Shown here: in pieces, positions 1 through 5,213 of the stretch
Numbering within the stretch: position 1 is the first letter of the stretch
Layout: every line of letters begins with the position of its first letter
Origin: an uncultured Clostridia bacterium
GTDB taxonomy: Bacteria; Bacillota; Clostridia; RGIG6154
Assembly: GCA_934457515.1 (NCBI GenBank)
Contig: CAKSHV010000123.1
Coordinates: 1-5,213 of the forward strand
Length of the DNA: 5,213 bases
Direction of reading: 5' to 3'
Program-made: the position numbers and the translations under genes
The notes under the pieces: model-generated
What the model was told of the DNA's origin: nothing
Databases searched by the model: none
Seen by the model: the letters and a program-made list of their open reading frames with translations, nothing else

Positions 1-127
1 GGTTATCGCAATAAATCGGGCTTTTAATGCCGCTTGCCCAGGTAAACGGCTGTTCGGGGCGGAGAAACACCGCACCGATTTTCAACAATCCTTTCGCAAC
101 TTCCTTTTTTGTCTTTTCGTTTGTCAT
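1..127 (-). CDS. pyrE: Orotate phosphoribosyltransferase, N-terminal fragment (cut by window edge)
   Basis: Orotate phosphoribosyltransferase transfers the phosphoribosyl group of PRPP to orotate, giving OMP, the fifth step of UMP synthesis in the cytoplasm. Only the first 42 codons are present. Reading leftward from the ATG at 127-125, the protein starts [20 protein letters not shown]. It continues into the family's characteristic N-terminal block, with [15 protein letters not shown] at residues 28-42; Lys35 probably matches the conserved substrate-binding lysine. The start is set by a GAGGTG ribosome binding site six bases upstream. It lies 18 bases after the pyrF stop, with no terminator between, so it should be the next cistron of the same operon, as in the Bacillus pyr operon. 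The PRPP-binding motif, normally in the second half of the protein, lies outside the window. Identification rests on the N-terminal block plus gene order and is strong despite the short length. Confidence 0.93.
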   Translation of the reverse strand, partial: MTNEKTKKEVAKGLLKIGAVFLRPEQPFTWASGIKSPIYCDN

Positions 128-133
128 ATTTTT

Positions 134-139
134 CACCTC
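134..139 (-). promoter_or_regulatory. Ribosome binding site of pyrE
   Basis: On the minus strand GAGGTG lies six bases before the pyrE ATG, in the short gap after the pyrF stop codon. It fixes the pyrE start and shows that pyrE can be initiated independently, although it follows pyrF closely enough for coupling. Confidence 0.85.
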
Positions 140-145
140 ATACAT

Positions 146-844
146 TTATATAAAGTCTTTTTTGCAGCGCTCGTAGGCTGCTTTCACATCATCTGCTTTA
201 GTTACGGGTCTGCCAACCACTATAAAATCCGAGCCGATTTCCTTTGCCTTTGCGGGGGTGGTTACGCGGACCTGGTCGCCCACCTCCCCGTCTGCAAAGC
301 GGATTCCGGGCGTTACCGTTAAAAAGCCGTTTCCGCACGCACCCTTTACCTTTGCCGCCTCAAGCGGTGAGCAAACCACGCCGTCAAGCCCCGCGGATTT
401 GGCATTTTGCGCATAGGAAATAACCACCTCGTCAATCGGTTTTTCTATCAAAAGCTCGTTTTCCATAATCTCCTGTGAGGTGGAAGTCAGCTGCGTTACC
501 GCAATTAAAAGCGGACGCGTTCCGTCCGCACGCGTAAGACCGCGGATTGCCGCCTCCATCATTTTTTTGCCGCCCGCTGCGTGCAGGTTTACCATATCCA
601 CATTTAAGTTTTTCAAAACTGCCATGGCTTTTTCCACCGTGTTCGGAATGTCGTGCAGCTTTAAATCTAAGAAAATTTTGTGTCCGCGCCGCTTAATCTC
701 GCGGATAATCGCGGGTCCCTCGGCATAAAAAAGCTCCATACCCACTTTTACGTATAATTCTCCGTCATCAAACTTGTCCAAGAATGCGAAAAGCTCTTCT
801 TTCGAACTGAAATCGCATGCCGCAATCACTGCTCTGTTCGTCAT
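146..844 (-). CDS. pyrF: Orotidine 5'-phosphate decarboxylase
   Basis: This cytoplasmic TIM-barrel enzyme decarboxylates OMP to UMP, the last step of the pathway. At 232 residues it has the usual length of the short bacterial type 1 family. Visible active-site elements are Asp11 (AACDF), Lys33 (YVKVGMELF), the catalytic D-x-K-x-x-D set Asp60, Lys62 and Asp65 in DLKLHDIPNTV, the TQLTSTS loop at 117-123, PGIR at 179-182, DQ-x-R at 190-193, and the phosphate-gripping VGRP at 210-213. The numbering nearly matches B. subtilis PyrF as I recall it. The ATG overlaps the pyrD stop as ATGA, and AGGAGGT eight bases upstream lies inside the end of pyrD, so translation is probably coupled to pyrD. The stop is TAA, and pyrE follows after 18 bases. 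The gene carries an internal GC-rich hairpin (see findings). It looks intact and functional. Confidence 0.98.
   Translation of the reverse strand: MTNRAVIAACDFSSKEELFAFLDKFDDGELYVKVGMELFYAEGPAIIREIKRRGHKIFLDLKLHDIPNTVEKAMAVLKNLNVDMVNLHAAGGKKMMEAAIRGLTRADGTRPLLIAVTQLTSTSQEIMENELLIEKPIDEVVISYAQNAKSAGLDGVVCSPLEAAKVKGACGNGFLTVTPGIRFADGEVGDQVRVTTPAKAKEIGSDFIVVGRPVTKADDVKAAYERCKKDFI
511..529 (-). other. GC-rich hairpin inside pyrF, followed by a short U run
   Basis: A perfect 7-base inverted repeat (GCGGACG at 511-517, CGTCCGC at 523-529) flanks a 5-base loop. In the mRNA, which reads from 529 down to 511, the stem is followed at once by UUUUAAUU (510-503). The shape resembles a weak intrinsic terminator, but it lies within codons for conserved PyrF residues (Ala-Asp-Gly-Thr-Arg-Pro-Leu-Leu-Ile, about 106-114). 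The structure can be seen in the sequence; any function is unproven. Confidence 0.4.
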
Positions 845-1755
845 TTCGATGCACCTCCTATAATATCGCTTAAACTTTCAATGTTATACTTTTCCATACA
901 TTTCGGTAAATCTTCAATTATTTTTTTGCAGACAAACGGGTCTATCAAATTCGCAGCGCCGATTTCAACTGCCGTTGCGCCCGCAAGCATCATTTCGATA
1001 ACGTCTTCGGCGCTCGAAACGCCGCCCATGCCGATAATCGGAATGTGTACCGCGTTATACACCTGGTAAACCATGCGAAGCGCGACAGGGAAAATCGCAC
1101 GCCCCGAAAATCCGCCCATTTTGTTTTTAATAACCGGCTTTTTGGTTTTTAAATCAATGCGCATGCCAAGGAGCGTGTTAATCAGGCTGATGCCGTCCGC
1201 CCCCGCCTCTTCGCACGCTTTTGCGATGGACACAATATCCGTAACATTCGGGCTTAATTTCATGTATACCGGCTTGCCGGTCACGCTTTTAACCGCCTTT
1301 GTCACCTCATAGGCAGACTCGGGCAGCGTTCCGAAGCTCATGCCACCGTTATGCACATTCGGACAGCTGATGTTTACTTCAATCAACCCCACCTGCTCTT
1401 CTTTTCCGATTTTTTCGCAGCAGTATTTGTATTCATCTACCGAAAAACCGCTGATGTTTGCAATAACCGGCTTAGAAAAACACTTTTTTAATCGCGGAAG
1501 CTCGGTATCAATTACATGGTCGATTCCAGGGTTTTGCAGTCCCACCGCATTAATCATGCCGCAGGGCGTTTCCGCAATTCTGGGTGTTTCGTTGCCGAAC
1601 CGCGGCTCTTTGGTTGTGCCTTTAAATGAAAACGAACCTAAAATATTGATGTCATACAATTCTGCGAACTCATAGCCGTAGCCAAACGTGCCGCTGGCGG
1701 GAATAATCGGATTGTCAAGTGCAAGACCCGAAAGGTTTACATTTAATTTTACCAT
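841..1755 (-). CDS. pyrD: Dihydroorotate dehydrogenase class 1B, catalytic subunit
   Basis: This FMN enzyme oxidises (S)-dihydroorotate to orotate in the cytoplasm. In class 1B it works as a PyrD2-PyrK2 tetramer and passes electrons through PyrK to NAD+. The 304-residue protein is close to the usual length of about 305-311. Motifs in order are the N-terminal NPIIPASGTFGYG (15-27), FKGTT with the conserved Lys45, NAVGLQNPG (69-77), and NISCPNV (128-134) with Cys131 as the catalytic base expected for class 1. Then come MKLSPN with Lys166, GGFSG (214-218) and the FMN-phosphate region GMGGV (242-246). A catalytic Cys rather than Ser, the absence of an N-terminal membrane helix, and the adjacent pyrK all exclude the quinone-dependent class 2. 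The start is an ATG with AGGAGG seven bases upstream. It overlaps pyrK by 7 bases and pyrF by 4. In databases this gene may also be called pyrDB or pyrDI. Confidence 0.97.
   Translation of the reverse strand: MVKLNVNLSGLALDNPIIPASGTFGYGYEFAELYDINILGSFSFKGTTKEPRFGNETPRIAETPCGMINAVGLQNPGIDHVIDTELPRLKKCFSKPVIANISGFSVDEYKYCCEKIGKEEQVGLIEVNISCPNVHNGGMSFGTLPESAYEVTKAVKSVTGKPVYMKLSPNVTDIVSIAKACEEAGADGISLINTLLGMRIDLKTKKPVIKNKMGGFSGRAIFPVALRMVYQVYNAVHIPIIGMGGVSSAEDVIEMMLAGATAVEIGAANLIDPFVCKKIIEDLPKCMEKYNIESLSDIIGGASK
853..859 (-). promoter_or_regulatory. Ribosome binding site of pyrF, inside the end of pyrD
   Basis: On the minus strand AGGAGGT lies eight bases before the pyrF ATG and within the last codons of pyrD, which encode its C-terminal Gly-Ala-Ser-Lys. 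This near-consensus Shine-Dalgarno sequence supports the ATG at 844-842 and the ATGA overlap. Confidence 0.9.
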
Positions 1756-2483
1756 ATAATTTCCTCCTTTTCAAGCACCGGACCGTCTTTGCAGATGCGT
1801 TTATTTCCATATTTGGTTTTGCAGCTGCACCCCATGCATGCGCCGAACCCGCAGCCCATGCGCTCCTCAAAGCTAAGCTCGCCCGAGGTTTTTGTGCTGT
1901 TAAAAACTGCCTTTAACATCGGCTGCGGACCGCAGGCGTAAAAATAAGAATAATCGCAAGTATTTTTCATCGCGTCGGTCACAAACCCTTTGGTACCAAC
2001 TGAGCCGTCCGCCGTGGCAACCAAAACAGCAGCGCCGATTGCTTTAAATTCCTCTGCCAAAAACACTTCGCTTTTTTCGTTAAAGCCAAGCACGGCTGTA
2101 ACATTTTTACCCTCGGCAATCAGGCGTTTTGCAAGCCCGAACAGGGGCGGAACGCCCACGCCGCCGCCGATTACAAGCGCGTGTTTTTCGCTTTTGTCGG
2201 TGTGAAACCCGTTTCCGAGCCCGACCAGCAGGTCAAGCTTTTTGCCCGCGCGAAATGCTGCCATTGCCTCGGTTCCGTGACCGACCGTTTTGTAAATCAG
2301 CGTAATTTCGTTTTCGTTCCAATCGCAAACCGATATGGGACGGCGCAGAAAAAATCCGTCTAATTTGATATTGACAAACTGTCCCGGCGCGGTTATCGCG
2401 CTTGTGTCCCCTGTTAAAACCATTTTATAAATATTTTTGGCAATGTTTTTGTTTTCCGAAATTTCATAAATTCCCTGAATCAC
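1749..2483 (-). CDS. pyrK: Dihydroorotate dehydrogenase B, electron transfer (FAD / 2Fe-2S) subunit
   Basis: PyrK carries electrons from the FMN of PyrD through a [2Fe-2S] cluster and FAD to NAD+. I place the start at the GTG at 2483-2481, giving 244 residues. A run of five G's lies seven bases before it, and the product then begins MIQGIYEISENKNIAKNIYKM, which fits the family's usual N-terminus. An in-frame TTG at 2516 would add 11 residues and overlap carB by 17 bases; it is less likely. From the GTG start, the motifs are FAD-binding LRRPIS (46-51), the glycine-rich nucleotide-binding GGGVGVPPL (106-114), CGPQPM (184-189), and the C-terminal cluster ligands Cys211, Cys216, Cys219 and Cys231 (spacing C-x4-C-x2-C-x11-C). 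The protein ends KDGPVLEKEEIIW, and its stop overlaps the pyrD start. It belongs to the ferredoxin-reductase superfamily; the PyrK cluster pattern and position next to pyrD make other members unlikely. Confidence 0.97.
   Translation of the reverse strand: MIQGIYEISENKNIAKNIYKMVLTGDTSAITAPGQFVNIKLDGFFLRRPISVCDWNENEITLIYKTVGHGTEAMAAFRAGKKLDLLVGLGNGFHTDKSEKHALVIGGGVGVPPLFGLAKRLIAEGKNVTAVLGFNEKSEVFLAEEFKAIGAAVLVATADGSVGTKGFVTDAMKNTCDYSYFYACGPQPMLKAVFNSTKTSGELSFEERMGCGFGACMGCSCKTKYGNKRICKDGPVLEKEEIIW
1763..1768 (-). promoter_or_regulatory. Ribosome binding site of pyrD, inside the end of pyrK
   Basis: On the minus strand AGGAGG (within AAAGGAGGAA) lies seven bases before the pyrD ATG. It sits in the codons for the Lys-Glu-Glu stretch at the C-terminus of PyrK. 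It is a full consensus Shine-Dalgarno sequence and confirms that the pyrD start lies within pyrK. Confidence 0.92.
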
Positions 2484-2490
2484 GTATTTA

Positions 2491-2495
2491 CCCCC
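2491..2495 (-). promoter_or_regulatory. Ribosome binding site deciding the pyrK start
   Basis: On the minus strand, AAAAAGGGGG follows directly from the carB TGA (the first A is the last base of the stop codon). The G run lies seven bases before a GTG. It is a less perfect Shine-Dalgarno sequence than those of pyrD and pyrF, but its spacing is good. It favours the GTG at 2483 over the upstream TTG at 2516, which has no comparable site seen before it. Confidence 0.75.
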
Positions 2496-2499
2496 TTTT

Positions 2500-5213
2500 T
2501 CACTCGGCTTCGTCAATGGTAGAAACGCAAAGCGTCATTTCCTCTAACACATCCAAAAGCACCCGCACGGTGTCAAGCGAGGTAAACATGGTGACATTGT
2601 TTTCAACCGCACAGCGGCGGATTTTATAGCCGTCTGTTTCCTGCTCGCCCGCGTCAATATCGCGGGTGTTTACAACGTAGCTGACATAGCCCTTTCGGAT
2701 AGACTCTAAAATCTCCTCGCTGCCCTCGCTGATTTTCGCCTTTTCACGCGTTTTAATGCCGTGTTCTTTTAAAAATTTGGCAGTGCCGCGGGTTGCCTCG
2801 ATGTTAAAGCCAAGCTTGTAAAACCGCTTAATCAGCGGCAGTGCCTCGTCTTTATCCTTGTCCGCAACGGTTACGAAAATCGTGCCGTAGTTTACAACGT
2901 GCATGCCTGCCGACTGCAGCGCTTTATATAATGCGCGGGTCAGCTTTTTATCATAGCCGATAGCCTCGCCCGTGGACTTCATTTCGGGCGAAAGATAGGC
3001 GTCTAACCCGCTTAGTTTGGAAAACGAAAAGGCGGGCACTTTCACATACCACCGCTTCCGCTCGGCAGGATAGATTTTGTCGATTCCCTGTTCTTTTAAG
3101 GATTTTCCCAAAATGGCAAGAGTTGCAATGTCTGCAATCGGATAGCCGGTTGCTTTTGACAGGAACGGAACGGTTCTTGAAGAGCGGGGGTTTACCTCAA
3201 TTACATACACATTTTCGGCTTTGTCTACGATAAACTGAATATTATACAGCCCCACAATGCCGATTCCTAAGCCAAGGCGCTTTGTATAATCTAAAATAAC
3301 GTTTTTTACTTTATCCGAAATGCTAAACGCGGGGTAAACGCTTATGCTGTCGCCCGAATGAATGCCCGTGCGCTCGACATGCTCCATAATGCCGGGCACG
3401 AAAACGTCTTTTCCGTCACACACCGCATCAACTTCCACCTCTTTGCCGATGATGTATTTGTCGACCAAAACCGGCTTGTCTTCGTTTACGGTCGCGGCGT
3501 TTTCCAAATACACGCGAAGCGCCTTCTCGCCCGACACAATGCGCATGGCTCTGCCGCCCAAAACGTAAGACGGTCGAACCAGAACAGGGTATCCGATTTT
3601 TTCGGCAGCCGCAACGCCGTCTTCAATATTTGTAACCGCAACGCCTGCGGGCTGCGGAATATTTAGGCTTTCCATAACTTTTTCAAACGCGTCACGGTTT
3701 TCGGCGCGCTCGATTGCCGCCACATCGGTGCCGATCATTTTCACGCCCCGCCGCATAAGCGGCTCCGCTAAGTTAATTGCGGTCTGACCGCCAAGCGACG
3801 CAATCACGCCGATCGGCTTTTCCAAGTCCACAATATTCATAACATCCTCTGCGGTAAGCGGCTCGAAATACAGCTTGTCGCTGGTGGTATAATCGGTCGA
3901 AACCGTTTCGGGATTGTTGTTTATAATAATCGCCTCATAGCCGCTTTGCTTAATGGTTTTAATGGCGTGCACGGTGGAATAGTCGAACTCAACGCCCTGA
4001 CCGATGCGAATCGGACCCGAGCCGAGCACAATAATTTTTTTGTTTGCGCTGACTTTTGACTCATTTTCTTCTTCATATGTCGAGTAAAAATAAGGCACAT
4101 AGCTTTCAAACTCGCCCGCGCAGGTGTCAATCATTTTATACACAGGCCTTATATTCAGCTTCTTGCGAAGCGAATGCACTTCTTCCTCGGTCATGTCCCA
4201 AAGATGCGCGATAAACGCGTCGCAAAAGCCCATGCGTTTTGCATGATACAGCGCCGTTTTATCGCCTTTATTTTCTTTAAGCTGTGCCTCGCAATCGGTA
4301 ATGCGCTTAATTTTGTCCAAAAACAGCATGTCAATTTGGGTCGCGTTGCAAATTCTTCCCAAATCACAGCCAAGGCGCATGAGTGCGGCGATTGCAAAAA
4401 TGCGGTCGTCGGTCGGCTTTTGAATGTAGCAAAGCAGCTCTTCCATCAACCACGCGTCAAACTTTTTCATGTACAGATGATTCACACCGATTTCCAATGA
4501 GCGAACCGCCTTTAACAGGCTTTCTTCCATGGTGCGTCCAACGCTCATCACCTCGCCGGTCGCTTTCATCTGCGTGCTTAATCGGTTGGACGCGCCCGCA
4601 AATTTATCAAAGGGAAAACGCGCCATTTTGGTGACTACATAGTCAAGTGCAGGCTCAAAGCTTGCAGGCGTGTTTGCAATGGCGATTTCTTCTAAACGCA
4701 GTCCCACCGCAATTTTGGCAGACACCCGCGCAATCGGATAGCCGGTTGCTTTCGAGGCAAGCGCCGAAGAGCGCGAAACTCTGGGGTTTACCTCGATTAA
4801 GTAGTAGTTAAAGGACTGCGGGTCAAGCGCAAACTGCACGTTACAGCCGCCCTCGATTTTAAGGGCGCGGATAATTTTCAGCGCACTGTCGCGCAAAAGC
4901 TGATATTCTTTATTCGTAAGCGTTTGGCTGGGCGCAACCACAACCGAATCGCCGGTGTGCACACCGACAGGGTCTAAATTTTCCATGTTGCAAATGGTAA
5001 TGGCGGTGTCGTTTGCGTCGCGCATCACTTCATATTCAATTTCTTTATAGCCTTTAATGCTTTTTTCAACCAAAACCTGGTGCACAGGCGAAAGTTTTAA
5101 AGCGTTTTTCACGATTTCGCAGAGTTCTTCGCGATTATCCGCAAAGCCGCCGCCCGTACCGCCCAAAGTGAATGCGGGACGGAGGACAACCGGGTAGCCG
5201 ATGCGGTTTGCCG
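2500..5213 (-). CDS. carB: Carbamoyl phosphate synthase large subunit, missing its N-terminus (cut by window edge)
   Basis: CarB (PyrAB in Bacillus) uses ammonia tunnelled from CarA, bicarbonate and two ATP to make carbamoyl phosphate for pyrimidine and, in some species, arginine synthesis. The frame is open to the window edge; 903 full codons are visible out of about 1070 in the family, so roughly 160 N-terminal residues lie outside. Counting from the first full codon (Ala at 5211), the first ATP-grasp half runs to about 240, with RPAFTLGGTGGG (11-22), HTGDS (85-89), Gln126 and EVNPR (140-144). A helical oligomerisation domain follows (about 241-385). The second half begins KKIIVLGSGPIRIGQG (391-406), with RPSYVLGGRAM (546-556), HSGDS (618-622), Gln659 and EVNPR (672-676). 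The C-terminal MGS-like allosteric domain runs from about 775 to 903 (ATRGTA at 806-811, VVNTR at 846-850); UMP and PRPP are the known effectors in this family. Stop TGA. No frameshift or missing ligand was seen. Confidence 0.98.
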   Translation of the reverse strand, partial: ANRIGYPVVLRPAFTLGGTGGGFADNREELCEIVKNALKLSPVHQVLVEKSIKGYKEIEYEVMRDANDTAITICNMENLDPVGVHTGDSVVVAPSQTLTNKEYQLLRDSALKIIRALKIEGGCNVQFALDPQSFNYYLIEVNPRVSRSSALASKATGYPIARVSAKIAVGLRLEEIAIANTPASFEPALDYVVTKMARFPFDKFAGASNRLSTQMKATGEVMSVGRTMEESLLKAVRSLEIGVNHLYMKKFDAWLMEELLCYIQKPTDDRIFAIAALMRLGCDLGRICNATQIDMLFLDKIKRITDCEAQLKENKGDKTALYHAKRMGFCDAFIAHLWDMTEEEVHSLRKKLNIRPVYKMIDTCAGEFESYVPYFYSTYEEENESKVSANKKIIVLGSGPIRIGQGVEFDYSTVHAIKTIKQSGYEAIIINNNPETVSTDYTTSDKLYFEPLTAEDVMNIVDLEKPIGVIASLGGQTAINLAEPLMRRGVKMIGTDVAAIERAENRDAFEKVMESLNIPQPAGVAVTNIEDGVAAAEKIGYPVLVRPSYVLGGRAMRIVSGEKALRVYLENAATVNEDKPVLVDKYIIGKEVEVDAVCDGKDVFVPGIMEHVERTGIHSGDSISVYPAFSISDKVKNVILDYTKRLGLGIGIVGLYNIQFIVDKAENVYVIEVNPRSSRTVPFLSKATGYPIADIATLAILGKSLKEQGIDKIYPAERKRWYVKVPAFSFSKLSGLDAYLSPEMKSTGEAIGYDKKLTRALYKALQSAGMHVVNYGTIFVTVADKDKDEALPLIKRFYKLGFNIEATRGTAKFLKEHGIKTREKAKISEGSEEILESIRKGYVSYVVNTRDIDAGEQETDGYKIRRCAVENNVTMFTSLDTVRVLLDVLEEMTLCVSTIDEAE
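3134..3156. repeat. Exact 23-base direct repeat, copy in the second half of carB
   Basis: This stretch is identical to 4730-4752. Both copies read in the carB frame as Lys-Ala-Thr-Gly-Tyr-Pro-Ile-Ala, the segment just after each EVNPR motif. The copies are 1596 bases (532 codons) apart, which is the spacing between the two homologous ATP-grasp halves. It reflects the ancient internal duplication of CarB and not a mobile element. Confidence 0.85.
4730..4752. repeat. Exact 23-base direct repeat, copy in the first half of carB
   Basis: This is the partner of 3134-3156, in the same orientation and reading frame. It encodes the same eight residues in the first ATP-grasp half. Sequence similarity continues more weakly into the neighbouring EVNPR codons (the TTTACCTC stretches near 3190 and 4786). 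Confidence 0.85.

Noticed and set aside
128..145. Possible terminator or promoter between pyrF and pyrE
   Set aside because: The 18-base gap has no inverted repeat and no room for a promoter with two boxes; it holds only the pyrE ribosome binding site.
1340..1675. Plus-strand open frame of 111 codons opposite pyrD
   Set aside because: It lies wholly antisense to a clear pyrD. Its product has no recognisable motif and reads as the complement of pyrD codons.
3750..3763. Inverted repeat GCCGC-ATAA-GCGGC inside carB
   Set aside because: The stem is only five bases and no U run follows on the transcribed strand. It sits in conserved codons (Pro-Leu-Met-Arg-Arg), so chance is the better explanation.
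3921..4130. Short minus-strand frames inside carB (also 4191-4397)
   Set aside because: They overlap conserved carB coding sequence in another frame, have no convincing start context, and their composition is typical of out-of-frame translation.
4174..4500. Plus-strand open frame of 108 codons opposite carB, and similar ones at 3358-3666 and 4383-4634
   Set aside because: All are antisense to the conserved carB frame and the products match no family I recognise; this is what a long GC-balanced gene produces by chance.
5164..5166. TTG at 5166 as the start of carB
   Set aside because: The frame stays open to the window edge, and the codons before the TTG encode the conserved ATP-grasp segment GYPVVLRPAFT. 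The TTG is an internal leucine and the real start lies outside the window.

Overview
The window holds the distal half of a pyrimidine (UMP) biosynthesis operon, all transcribed on the minus strand. In transcription order, from high to low coordinates, it contains carB/pyrAB (5' end cut by the window edge), pyrK, pyrD, pyrF and the first 42 codons of pyrE (cut by the other edge). There is no mobile element, RNA gene, CRISPR array or foreign-looking gene. The longest non-coding stretch is 18 bases, so there is no intergenic region to describe.

The order carB-pyrK-pyrD-pyrF-pyrE is that of the Bacillus subtilis pyr operon and is common across Bacillota. PyrD is class 1B, the type paired with the iron-sulfur flavoprotein PyrK. 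Every visible start has a purine-rich Shine-Dalgarno sequence, and base composition looks close to half G+C by eye. Together these suggest a Bacillota bacterium, probably an anaerobic clostridial lineage; genus cannot be told from this sequence.

Layout: carB spans 2500 to beyond 5213, pyrK 1749-2483, pyrD 841-1755, pyrF 146-844, and pyrE from 127 off the left edge. The genes are tightly packed: a 16-base gap carB/pyrK, a 7-base overlap pyrK/pyrD, a 4-base ATGA overlap pyrD/pyrF, and an 18-base gap pyrF/pyrE that carries a ribosome binding site and no terminator. One polycistronic mRNA with translational coupling is the simplest reading. The promoter and any PyrR-type attenuator would lie upstream, beyond base 5213.

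Pathway: CarB makes carbamoyl phosphate with the small subunit CarA (not seen). After PyrB and PyrC (not seen), PyrD with PyrK oxidises dihydroorotate to orotate, passing electrons to NAD+. PyrE adds phosphoribose to give OMP, and PyrF decarboxylates OMP to UMP. All the catalytic motifs I could check are intact. This is an ordinary housekeeping region and I found no new system in it. The points worth a second look are small: the true pyrK start, a terminator-like hairpin inside pyrF, and an exact repeat linking the two halves of carB.
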